Shown: positions 11,455 through 22,000 of the stretch, one piece after another
Layout of the letters: each line of letters begins with the position of its first letter
Position numbering within the stretch: the stretch's first letter is position 1
Assembly (NCBI RefSeq): GCF_041734735.1
Contig: NC_134878.1
Coordinates: forward strand, 50,516,555 to 50,580,554
DNA length: 64,000 bases
Direction of reading: 5' to 3'
DNA from: Babylonia areolata
Lineage: Eukaryota; Mollusca; Gastropoda; Neogastropoda; Buccinidae
Made by a program: the position numbers and the translations under genes
The notes under the pieces: model-generated
The model's database searches: none
What the model saw: only the letters and a program-made list of their open reading frames with translations
Told to the model about the DNA's origin: nothing

Positions 11455-11700
11455 TCAGTTTATGTCTTGTGCTACATAAGGCCACCACTAGAGATCTCCA
11501 CTGCTGCTGATCTTGCACTGTCTCAGCTGGCTACACCTGGTTATTGCTGTTCTCCTTTAGTTCTTTTTCAACCATTGTGTGTCTCCTTTGGTTTTCCTTG
11601 CACTTCTTTCTCCATCTGGTGTCCAGCAAAGGGACACTCTTGGAAATGCGTCTGGTGGCATTCCTATTCAGCAAGGAATGGGTGGTACCCAATGCTTTAA
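11455..11700 (-). repeat. LINE ORF2 3' fragment (RTE-like), degraded
   Basis: On the - strand it reads RWRKKCKENQRRHTMVEKEL, the kind of Arg/Lys-rich C-terminus seen in RTE-like LINE ORF2 proteins. It has one open stretch only and no RT motifs, so it is a short dead piece. A related piece may lie at about 24580-24740. Confidence 0.4.
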
Positions 11701-13429
11701 TCTCACCATTTGCACATGTTTGAAAAACAGTGTTCCAGTTTTGCTTACCACTCCAGAAAAAAAAACAACAATGAAAGAAAGTGGCCATAGAATTCTTTTT
11801 TTTTTCTGTTCGTCATCCATTTGAACTGCCCCACTTAATGTTGTGGTTGTACAGATGTGTTTCTTTTTCCTTTTACTACAAACTGATTTTCTGGATAGGC
11901 ATTGTATTGTATTGTACTTTGTATTACAGATATTGCCACGAGCAACTGTCTTGTTGCTGTGATTTCTTTTAAATACAGTTTGCTTTGAATGAAAATATGT
12001 TTAACTGCAGTCAGCATATCAGTCATCTTCACCATTCCATAATGTCATAGCTATGAACTATCTGTCTTGAAAAATCATAGGTTGTAAGTCAACTTACCTA
12101 GCTCCAGACTTTGCTATTGTGGCACGTTCTGCCTTTTATTACTATGGAAAGCAGAGCTGTGAGTTTTACTTTCATTTGACATCATGTTTGCAGCAAACTG
12201 GAATGTAAGTTTGCACACATATCCAGATGAGCAGTGTAGAAACAAGGATGTCATGTCTTAGGGAAGATGTGTGTGTATGAGTATGTATGTCTGTGTCTCA
12301 CTGTGTGTGTTTGTGTGTGCCTGGTGGGATGTTTGAATCTGGATTGAGAATTCCTTTTATAGACCTGCAGATATGTACACTGTGTGTGTGTGTATGTGCA
12401 TGCCTGATGAGAGTGTTGAACCTGGGTTGAGAATTCCTTTTATTGATCAGCAAATTGGTATGCATATGCTTTGTGTGCGGATGTGTGTGTGTTTGTGTGC
12501 CTGTGTGTGTGTGTTTATGTATGTGTGTGCATGTGTGTTAAAACTTCACAAGATCTGAGTGCTATTTAATGAAACTGGTCTTTTTTTTTTTTCTTTCCTT
12601 TAAAAAAAAAAAAAAAAATCTTGTGAGGGTACTTAGTGCAGCATGTACAAGTTTCTAAGTGATATTACTGCCTAAGTCTGAACCTCAGAATATATCATTG
12701 GTGTGATATAGCATATCATAAGTGGATTTGTTCAGCAGGACATAATTTGTAGTTCTAGTTTATGTAAAAACATGTACATGTACAAAGACGTGTTTCCAAA
12801 TTTATTTCGCTGTTCTGTGATATTGAATTTGTATTGAGAATGAAGCATTCTGCAGATTCATTTTGGCTGTTGTGTGATATTTTTGATGAATGGATTTCAA
12901 TAGAATTTGGAAATGTTATGTGTGGTATTTTGACAGAATGCCCATGTATAACTCTTAATATACATGTATGTAAACATTTTGAATCATTGCCAGAATGTTA
13001 AAATGTGATAGTCTTGTGATGCAAATTAATAAAAATTATTTACTGACACTTTCTTTGTGGTGTTCTTTGGAGCAAATGGTGTAAAACTGGCCTGCTTCTT
13101 TATACGAATGTTTGAACTGATCCCACTAGTGAAAGTACAGTGTAGATATCATACAATGATATACAAATCAGGACAGTATACATTTTAACAGCAATGTTTA
13201 CAAGTGAAAAGGGACAAGAGAATTTGACTGTTTGTTTCTCTTACTCAAACACGAAATGGCCACACCTGGTGGGTCTATGCCACTTATGTCGCTGACAAAG
13301 TGAAAAACCATGTCTCCAATCACAGTAACCTGGTCCCATTGCTGTCTGAGCAGTGGTGGGTTTAAGTGTCCTCAGTCTGTTTTCTATTTTTGTTAATTTT
13401 TCAAGTATTACTCAGAGAGAAAGAACTGG

Positions 13430-13598
13430 AAAGAGAGTGAGAATCAGACAGACGGAGAGAGAGAGAATCAGAGAGAGAGGGTGACAGATATAATTAGACA
13501 GACAGACTGACTGAGAGAGAGAAAATTAGATAGACAAACAGACAGACAGAGAATAAGACTGAGAGATATATGTATACAGACAGAAGCACGCACACACA

Positions 13599-13644
<46 letters not shown>

Positions 13645-13770
13645 AACTCATGCATGTGCGCATGCACACACACACACTAACACACACACACACACACACA
13701 CATGCGCAAACGTGGATGCATGCACACACAAGCACACACTTACACACTCTCTCTCTCTTTCTCTCTCTCT
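13430..13770 (+). repeat. GA-rich and (CA)n microsatellite cluster
   Basis: GAGA/CAGA-type simple repeats (13430-13575) run into a long CA array with interruptions (13587-13745), then a CT run (13746-13771). It lies between the CC2D2A poly(A) signal and the sirtuin upstream region. Confidence 0.95.
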
Positions 13771-14059
13771 CTGTGAGCAGAATATACATTTTAATGTAAC
13801 CAAAAGCTCATTATCTTCCTTCCTACTGTACATATATAGCTGGTAAAAAAAGAGGGCAAAGTAGTAGTAATGGTATGATTTACAACAGCAATGGAATTAA
13901 GATATCATAAGTTGTATTGGAAAGCAGAAGATATTAATTTTTTATTTTTCTCTTTTCATCTGTCATCAATTTTTTGTTCCATGTGTTGTTAATATGACAA
14001 GGATGATTATAATTACAATAGTGATGAGTCTCAAGTTACTGTTGTGTCAGATACTATTA

Positions 14060-14447
14060 TTAGCACTCGACTCACAAATTTAATAAGCAGATGGTAATTT
14101 AATGTCTGACTCAACTCGACCACGCCCATGCAAAAGGTGGCAAGAGTTATCGCACCAGTTACGGTGCATGTTTTCCAAGACAAGTTTCTCGTGATTTGAT
14201 TGGCCAATCTGGCTTCGGCTTACCGAGCTACATGGCATTGTTTACAACATGGCGTCAATCACCCCTTGCACAACGGCATGCAACCTCCAAACGTTATTGC
14301 TTTGAAGAAAGACAAAGAGTAAAATCAACAGTTGAACAAGACAGAACCTTGAGTCTGAGACAGGACAGACAATAGTTTTCATAATGTCTTCTTTCGCCGT
14401 AACCAATTTATCGTGTAACTACAGTCAGTGTCAACTTCCTCCCCTCT
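14060..14447 (+). promoter_or_regulatory. Likely promoter / 5' leader of the sirtuin gene, split by an LTR insertion
   Basis: Unlike the flanks, this stretch is unique, CpG-containing and rich in promoter-like elements: CCACGCCC (14112), GATTGGCCAATC (a palindromic CCAAT box, about 14197-14208) and an ACATGGCGTC translation-start-like site (about 14247). It continues after the LTR element at 18838, about 220 bases before the sirtuin ATG. The promoter call is inference from position and motifs. Confidence 0.45.
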
Positions 14448-14910
14448 AAAGTGATCACTGCCCTAACTTTCTGTCAAAATGGCCTATCATCGAGCAATAC
14501 ACTTTAGAGGGACAATTTTAAATGGCTACTGACCGTTTTGCTTCTCTTTAATAGGGCTGGATGATCGTTACCGGTGGGCTGGCCCGTCTGTGTGTGTTGT
14601 CGTCCTCGTAGTGGGGGGGTGTAGGCGTTCCCGTGCTTGTTTGTGTCCAAAGTTTGTAGAAAATTCAATATGTCTGCCGTGCTGAGTCACTGGTCCGGCG
14701 TCTGGCGTGGCTGTAGCTGGGCTTTCCTGAGAGCTGTTGTGGTCAGTTGTTGCCTCTTCGCTGGTCGAATGTACACTGCAAAGCGTTAGTCTTACGTTGG
14801 GCTGACCACAGCACCTGCCAGCGTTTGTTTACAGCGCCTCTCCCTTGCTGGCGAGAGTAACCGCCCCTTGGTGCCTAACTTCCGGCGTCTGCTAACTGTC
14901 TTTCACAACA
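14448..14910 (-). repeat. 3' LTR of the non-autonomous element
   Basis: 463 bp, the same length as its partner at 18370-18832, with about four differences. It is the 3' LTR in element orientation, because the purine tract abuts its inner edge. Confidence 0.9.
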
Positions 14911-15370
14911 CTCCCCCTATCTTTATGATGACAGGCCCTTTCTTGGGGAGAGACTAGCAGACGTCCGGGCGGTCCTCTTCTGTAGGTCCAGGAGGGCGCA
15001 GCTGGCTCGACTCACTGGGAGAAGAGCCGGAGGGTGTTGGTGGTAGACTCCTCCAACAGCTCCTCTGCTGTGGTGTTGAGATGAGCAGCCACACTTTCAG
15101 CCACCACGTAGAGCTGGCTTGGCACTAACCACTGTTCCCCTGGCACTAGAGGGAAATAGGGTGTTCTGTGCCCAGAGATAAAATGCTAATGTCGGCCGAC
15201 TGCGACTGTTCGATACATGCGCCCATGACCCAGGTCGGAAGACCCTGGGGTAGGGCACGTCGGCGTCCGTGTTTGGGGGCAGCTAGTCGCCGCCAACTCC
15301 TCAGGGAGCCCAGAGGGCTCTTGCCTTGCCCTCATTTTCTGACTTTGTGCCTTTGCCCGCCTACGTTTGA

Positions 15371-16856
15371 CTACCTTCGTGGTATGGGGGGGGCACGAAC
15401 GTCAGAGCTCTGGGCCCCGGACGTTGTGATGGAAGGTGTGAGCGGAGGTTTTGGGGATAGCGGCGGGTCAGCAACCGGTGGTGAGGGTACGACAGGAGGT
15501 TCGCAAACGGTTTCTGGGAGCCGGGGATCTGGCTGCGCAGTCCCAGATCCCGACGGCTGTTGGGCCTCGTCTCCTGAAGAGTTGGAGGGCATCGAAACAA
15601 TTGACTCTGGTGTTTCGACATCAACCTCCATTAAACTCTCTAGGAGATCCCCAGAACCTTCTGCTGCCTCTGTTTTCTCCCCAGCACCAGGTGCCAACCA
15701 TGGCTGCGTATCCAGCCAAATATCACGCCGTGCTTTGTCTGGGTCATACGGCTGGGCCAGCTTCCTGAAGTGTAGGGCGGGCAAAGGGGCAATATGCTGT
15801 TCAATCCAACCTCGGGAATGAAGTTGAATGTCATGCATAGCCCTTGCCGCAGCGTCCAGCCACTTCCTAGGTTCAGCAGACCCAGACGAGCTTCGTGACT
15901 TCACCTCGCTCACCTTCTGCGAGAGTGCCTCCAGTCTCTCCTTGTTCCTCTGTAACCCGTGGACATTCGGGGGAGCTACAGGGCTGGCACGACGACACGC
16001 CTTCTGGCGGGTGACTGGTGTCGGCGGCCCAACGCAAATGTCCATCACGCTCCCCCTCGGGGGTAGCGAGGGCTGTCTTCATCCTCGGAGTTGTAGAGGG
16101 ACACCACTGCCCTTTGCTCCGGTTCACCTTGGGGAGGGTCTGTGCCACAAACTGCACAGGAGTCCTGAAAAACCTTGGTGCCGTCCCCAGTTGCACCGCA
16201 GGACTTTCCGATGTGTTGCACGAACACACCCGGGCACCTGCAACTGACTCACTCAAAACATTGTTAGTTTTAACACATGGATTAAGTAAGGGACCCGGTC
16301 TTCCCACAAGCGCTTTATCGTGGGTTCCCGTTTGTCCAGGTTGCAGGTCCATGGCGGCACCACGACTCGTGAGTGCCGCGCGCCCCTGAGCCTTGCCAAA
16401 AGATGCCGGCGTTTTGGCATTGCTCCCGGTAGTTTGGGTCCGACCCGAAAGGGTCAAACCCCTAGGGAATTCACCCCCTTTAGGACTCCGACCACCAAGG
16501 CCAGAATCCCTCTGGGCTCCATTGAACACCCCGCAAGCTTGGCCAGAAGAGACCTCGCCCGACTGAGTCGTACCGGAGCCTGGTTGCCCGTGACCAGGCT
16601 CACTCAAGGTTGCACTCAGATTTTGGGCCCAACCTGAATGTCCATCATGCTTACCCTCAGGGGTAGCGAGGGCTGAACCCACTCGAACCCCACTCAGGTC
16701 ATGTGTCCCGCTCACTCTTCGGTACCGGGAGCGCTTACCCCGGCCCTCATGAGCATGAACTAAACCTGGTGGGTCCAAGGTTTTTTGGCAGATCAGACAT
16801 ACCACCAGATCGACAAGCTTCACCATTGGTGGTAGTCCTAGTACACTCTTCCTCAC
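15371..16856 (-). CDS. Element ORFs, unknown product (fossil element part)
   Basis: Two overlapping - strand frames (327 codons at 15873-16856 and 225 codons at 15371-16048). The first starts near VVCLICQKTLDPPG with a possible C-x2-C...H-x-H metal site. The second has a helical stretch (RNKERLEALSQKVSEV) and a Pro/Ser-rich acidic tail. No pol motif is present. The element carries internal duplications: about 140 bp at 16840-17102, and an echo between 16028-16073 and 16628-16674. Confidence 0.35.
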
Positions 16857-17047
16857 CTTTCACAGCTGTGTCTGTCATGGCAGCTATCATGACTCCGTCC
16901 AGATAAGATGTCAGACCTGTGAAAGGGAGTACCTTACTCACCTGGTTGGTGAGGTTCGAGGCTTCAACCACTTTCTTCACGAACTCTCCCCACTGCTCAC
17001 AGCTGTGTCTATCATGGCGGCTACCATGACTCCGTCCGGATTAGATG

Positions 17048-17776
17048 TCAGACCTGTGAGAGGGAGTTCCTTTCCCACCCGATTGGGGAGGTTCGTGGCC
17101 TCAACTGCTCATGAGCTCTCCAGCTTTGCCTAAGTTCAGCGGTGGCAGAATCTCCACGCAAATTCTTCACTGCCACCACTTCTTTGGGTCGGAGAATAAT
17201 TAAGGGGACCCCATGCTCTATCACCACTACTCTCCCTAGGCGGGAAAGCGCGGTGGGCACGGTACCCCTGTCTCTCCTCACGGCCAAAGTGCTCACCCCT
17301 ACCCCTATCGTCCCTGCCCCATTGCTGAGGTACGTGACCGGGGTAATATCTCTCTTTTTGGTCGGAAGAGGCCCACCTGCCCCTGTCGCTGCTGCCCCAT
17401 GACTGGGACTCGCGACCGGGGGGGGCCTCTCGCTTCGACCCTCATTAAATGACTTCACCACCTCATCGCTCTCCCAGCCCGCCTGGTACTGGGGCTGGCT
17501 CCGAGGTGTGCGCCCACCATAATCATCCAGCCACTGGGTAACCTCCTCTAACCTTTGCTGGAGGTTCCCTAAGTCTTCCAAAGCGGCGCCCTCCCTTCCC
17601 AAAGTGGGATGGTGTCCGCTACTGGAAAATAACCGGCTGCTGTGAATAGACTCATCCCTAAAGTCAGGAGTGGATCCATAGGGGCTTGGACGGACGCGCT
17701 TTTCCCTAGTATCAACTGGGGTCAGTGGCCCCTTGCTATCAGAGACTGTCACAGGCACCGAAGGGGGCTCATCCAC
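17048..17776 (-). CDS. Element ORF, Gag-like of unknown fold (fossil element part)
   Basis: 242 codons, polar and rich in Pro/Ser/Arg, with one acidic helix-like stretch (LEEVTQWLDDYGG). No zinc knuckle or enzyme motif was found. Probably a structural or accessory remnant of the LTR element. Confidence 0.35.
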   Translation of the reverse strand: MDEPPSVPVTVSDSKGPLTPVDTREKRVRPSPYGSTPDFRDESIHSSRLFSSSGHHPTLGREGAALEDLGNLQQRLEEVTQWLDDYGGRTPRSQPQYQAGWESDEVVKSFNEGRSERPPPVASPSHGAAATGAGGPLPTKKRDITPVTYLSNGAGTIGVGVSTLAVRRDRGTVPTALSRLGRVVVIEHGVPLIILRPKEVVAVKNLRGDSATAELRQSWRAHEQLRPRTSPIGWERNSLSQV

Positions 17777-17854
17777 GTAATCCCGTTGGGATCGGCGTGG
17801 CGGGAGTGGGCTGTAGCCCTCCTCCCCTGAGCCTTCACCAATCAGTTCAGTCTC

Positions 17855-18067
17855 CTAAAATGGTGGCGCGTCAAAGTCAACGTGGGCCAGGACAGACCCA
17901 TCTAATTCGCCCACCATTGCTTCAAGCATGCCAGGGCTAATCCGTCCAAACTTGGATCTCATCCTCACTAACTCTTGTGCCCTTTTTATGCCCACCCCAG
18001 GAAGGACCTCCATGAGTTCCAATGGGGAGGCTTGATTGATAGCTAACGGTCTGTGACTAGTAGCCAT
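17855..18067 (-). CDS. Element ORF with helix-hairpin-helix motif (fossil element part)
   Basis: A 70-codon frame, the first one after the primer-binding site. It contains INQASPLELMEVLPGVG followed by KRAQELVRMRSKFG, which fits the ComEA-type helix-hairpin-helix pattern (LPGVG hairpin) of non-specific DNA-binding domains. It could be the N-terminal part of a Gag-like protein. No capsid or zinc-knuckle homology can be read. Part of the LTR element and treated as a fossil. Confidence 0.5.
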   Translation of the reverse strand: MATSHRPLAINQASPLELMEVLPGVGIKRAQELVRMRSKFGRISPGMLEAMVGELDGSVLAHVDFDAPPF

Positions 18068-18350
18068 TTTTCCTACAGGGTATGAATTTTTTCCTTTAAA
18101 CTTGTTTGGGGTTTTACACAGACTTGTACTGGATCTGGAGAACAGTTACAAAAGAACTGTGCAGAAATATGAATACCAGTTCACACAAAGGAACTGCCCC
18201 AAAAATAAAAATGATTCAGGAGCTTGAGTCAAAAGTCTAAGTTCCGTTTTCAGGATAAGTTAAATCAAAAACACAAACAAATATAAATATAAAAATAATG
18301 TCCCTGGAAAACTTCACTGGGGGTTCGAAAAACAACGATAGTGGAGTGTA

Positions 18351-18367
18351 TCCCACTTCTGACACCA
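18351..18367 (-). other. Primer-binding site (tRNA-Leu type)
   Basis: The + strand reads TCCCACTTCTGACACCA, which is the 3' end of an animal tRNA-Leu including CCA. It lies two bases from the LTR, so a tRNA-Leu would prime minus-strand synthesis. Confidence 0.8.
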
Positions 18368-18369
18368 GT

Positions 18370-18832
18370 AAAGTGATCACTGCCCTAACTTTCTGTCAAA
18401 ATGGCCTATCATCGGGCAATACACTTTAGAGGGACAATTTTAAATGGCTACTGACCGTTTTGCTTCTCTTTAATAGGGCTGGATGATCGTTACCGGTGGG
18501 CTGGCCCGTCTGTGTGTGTTGTCGTCCTCGTAGTGGGGGGGTGTAGGCGTTCCCGTGCTTGTTTGTGTCCAAAGTTTGTAGAAAATTCAATATGTCTGCC
18601 GTGCTGAGTCACTGGTCCGGCGTCTGGCGTGGCTGTAGCTGGGCTTTCCTGAGAGCTGTTGTGGTCAGTTGTTGCCTCTTCGCTGGTCGAATGTACACTG
18701 CGAAGCGTTAGTCTTACGTCGGGCTGACCACAGCACCTGCCAGCGTTTGTTTACAGCGCCTCTCCCTTGCTGGCGAGAGTAACCACCCCTTGGTGCCTAA
18801 CTTCCGGCGTCTGCTAACTGTCTTTCACAACA
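18370..18832 (-). repeat. 5' LTR of the non-autonomous element
   Basis: 463 bp. It is the 5' LTR in element orientation, because the tRNA-Leu-like primer-binding site lies against its inner edge. Confidence 0.9.
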
Positions 18833-18837
18833 CCTCT

Positions 18838-19058
18838 CAGCGTCCGATGGTCGAATTGAGATAAAAGCAGTTCTTCCATCGAACTGGTCCGGAATCAAAA
18901 CCTCGTGTGTGAGATGGAAACCTAATGGAGAAGCTGCCTTTCACACAGATTGTTGGTCTGCCGTACTGAAGATGGCTAGATCGAGGTGCAAGGGTGGCTC
19001 ATCCAGTAGAAGCAGAAGAGGCACGTGAAGTGGGAACTCATCAAACTCCACATCCAAC
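18838..19058 (+). promoter_or_regulatory. Sirtuin 5' leader with an in-frame upstream ORF
   Basis: An ATG at 18972 opens an 18-codon Arg/Ser-rich frame closed by TGA at 19026-19028. This frame is the same as that of the sirtuin start at 19059, so the two are separated by a single stop and ten codons. The leader is unspliced as far as can be seen. Confidence 0.5.
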
Positions 19059-22000
19059 ATGAAACAGGCAGAGAAACTCATGATTGTGAACGCTGCCAAG
19101 ACATTAGAAAAATTTGATGCCATGGAAGACGTCAAAAGTGCTGCTAAAACGGCTGCAGCGCTTATATGCAATGCTAAGTATTGCATTGCATTTACAGGTA
19201 TATATGTATATGAATCGTGCAAAAACCATTTAATGCTCAGCGGTCATAACTCTGACCGTTTCAAGTTACGGTTGCTCATCAGAAAATGATAGCAGAGTCA
19301 ATTGTGTGATATTGTGTAAGACTGTCAGTTTTTTCCCAGTGTGTGCACATGCAGATAGATGGAGAGATTACACACACACAAACACACACACACATCGAAT
19401 GTGAATGTGACATACTTTTAAGAACATTTGGTGTTAATGTGTTTTTCTTATGTCCTCATCTGTACTCCCGCCTCCCCCCTTTTTTTAACAACACTGAAGA
19501 GTCTTTTGATCTCTTGGCTTTGCAAATGTGGTGTGTTACTGTTAGCTTTTGAGTATTGTTCAACTGCAGCATTGTTTCCTCAGGTACACTAGAACTGTTT
19601 GAGTAAAACGCAAGAGGAAAACTGATGGAGACTAGTTGCTTTATATGACATTTACTGATTACTGAGATTTTGTTGAGACTATCACTCACAAAGAAAACCA
19701 AACTTTTATTTTCTTAAAACCAATTTTTGTAGCTCAGTGAATGTCATGCATCATTTATTTCATATTTCTGGTTTGGAAACAGATTCCCTTGACTGCAGAT
19801 AGCCAGTAAGGTAGTACCATTTCACAAATTGCAATGCATTGCAGGAGCAGGCATTTCAACCTCAGCTGGTCTGGGAGACTTTCGAGGGAAAAGTGGCAAA
19901 TGGACTGAAGAGGATCAGAGCACAATGGATGGTGTCATTCAAGCTGCAGTCAGTATGGACACTTCCAGCCCCACTGAAGCTGCAGCAGAAGTGGCCACAG
20001 TTAAGCGGAGGAAAAGAGGACGTGAGGACCAGAATCAAGTGTCAGTTGTAAGTTGTCAGTTAACCTAGCTGCAGGAAATATAAATTTGAGGAACAAGAGC
20101 AGGTTGTTGGATGGGTGAAGGGATGAGGAGTTAAGTTCAAGGACATGCTGATAAAATCATCTTCACTCCATTTCTTCTCTAGAAGTTCTTATTTTTTACA
20201 CACAAACCAGTACACACAAATAGAAGCTTCCAGAGAAGAAACAGAACGAAGGTAATTCTACATCTGTCTCCTACGATTTAACTATGAAGATCAGGGAGTG
20301 TTGCTCTGGATCACCTTTTTTTTAAAATATTATTATTATTCCAGCTTTGGACTAAAGGCTCCTGGAAAACTGTATTCTCAAAATCTAACACCTGATGCCA
20401 AAATCTAACACCTGATACCTCGGTATTGTCCTTGACAACACACTGTCCAAGCAAAAATTTATCAGTCAGACATGTCAGTCCTGCTACTGTCAATTGCAGC
20501 GCATCAATTCCATTCGGAAATATCTGTCTGCCACACGCAACATCTAGACTTGTTGTTTCTCTCATTCTCTCTTGCATTGACTACTGCAACTCTCTCTTGT
20601 CTGGTTTGCCTGCTTCCTCCATTCAGTCTCTGCTGCCCAAATTGTCCTCAGAAAGAAAAGTCTGAGCACTTCACTCCTCTTTTGCAACATCTCCATTGGC
20701 TCACTGTCTCACACAGAATAAAGTACAAGATCAGCACTCCATGTTATAAATGTATTCACAAATCAGCCCCTTCCTATCGCTGTGGCTGCCTTCACCTCTA
20801 CACTCCATCTCGCTCTCTACGATCGGCATCGGATCCACTCTGTTTATGCATACCCAGATTCAAACACTCCAGTGTTGGCCACCGTTCTTTCTCTGTCTGT
20901 GGACCTTGCATTTGGAATGAACTTCCTCTTTTGCTTCGTCAGGTCTCTGCAGTCAGCTCTTTCAAGTCTGGCCTTAAAACCCACCTCTTCCCAAGATAGC
21001 CTCTCTTCCCTGCCTCTTCCTTGTCTTCAGTTTCTCCAGTTTTTAGAGTTATGCATGCGTGTGAATGACTGGTGCAAAAGCGCATTGATTTGTGTCTGGA
21101 CAAGATTCAGTGCCATATGAATATCATTATTATTATTATTATCATATGTGTCTACAAATATAGCACATGTACACCAGCATACCACATGTTAACAGATAAG
21201 AATACTTAAAATGTTTCATTTTCATAAACTTAAAAAACCTTAGTCACAGTTGTTTAAAAGTTTGTACATTTTGCAGAAGCAGGAGCTGCCTTCGAATTCA
21301 ACACATGATGAGCATCCAAGAAATGACAGCGCCACTGATGAATGTTGTAAAGCTGTAAGACCAGAGCCCTCTGTGAAGAGATTCAAGTCGTGTGTAAAGG
21401 ATGACGAAGGTGTGTTCTTAATCACACATAAATGAATTTTTATTTCTCAAGTAAGCTGAGTAGAAATAAAGAGGTTAGACTGATAGAAGTGTGTGTTCTG
21501 GAATGTGTGTGTACTGTGCAGATTAATTGAATGCAGAAGGTGACATTTTTGATGATTTTAACCTTAAAAAGTTGAAATCAGTAAACTTTTTTTTTCTTCT
21601 ATTTTCTTTCTTTTTCTTTCTGTGGGGTGTGGGGGGTAGGGGTGGGAGGCACTTATTTTCTGCATATGACACAAGAAATTATATAGATGTTAAATGAATT
21701 CACTGTTATTTAGGGGGGGGGGGGGGGGGGGGGGGGATGGGGTCGTTTTTTTTCCATTTGAAGACAAACTGTATTTCATGAATCAAGTTTAGATTCTTTC
21801 CAGAATGTAACTTTCAGCCTGATGTTCTGTTTTAAAGTAATTGAAGTAATTGGTTGTTTACATGTCTAATGTTGTCCTGTAAGGAATGAGATTACATCTA
21901 ATGATCAATGCATAGTATATATATATATATATATGTGTGTATATATATATGTATGTGTGTGTGTATGTGTGTGTGTGTGGTTATGTCGGAAAAGAAATAG

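Larger units (their letters stand above)
10790..13055 (+). other. CC2D2A: Probable CC2D2A 3' UTR and poly(A) site
   Basis: No further CC2D2A exon is expected after the TAG at 10787-10789. The best poly(A) signal is AATAAA at 13028-13033, followed within 20-40 bases by a GT/T-rich stretch (TTTCTTTGTGGTGTTC). The 2.2 kb between holds antisense LINE-like pieces (about 10820-11100 and 11455-11700) and short GT runs near 12260-12540. Transcript evidence would be needed to place the true end, and a shorter UTR is possible. Confidence 0.5.
14448..18832 (-). mobile_element. Non-autonomous LTR retrotransposon, minus orientation (young fossil)
   Basis: Two 463-bp direct LTRs (14448-14910 and 18370-18832) are about 99% identical, flanked by a 5-bp target duplication CCTCT (14443-14447 and 18833-18837). 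In element orientation the LTR begins TGTTGTG. A primer-binding site next to the right LTR matches the 3' end of a tRNA-Leu, and a purine tract (GATAGGGGGAG) precedes the left LTR. The 3.46 kb inside has several - strand ORFs but no recognisable reverse transcriptase, RNase H or integrase. The ends look whole, while the inside is not a complete element; it probably moved with help from a relative. LTR similarity implies recent insertion. The family is most likely Ty3/Gypsy-related, but without pol this is uncertain. Confidence 0.88.

Noticed and set aside
15168-15821. Plus-strand 217-codon ORF
   Set aside because: It lies inside the LTR element opposite to the element's own frames and has no recognisable domain, so it is a shadow in GC-rich sequence.
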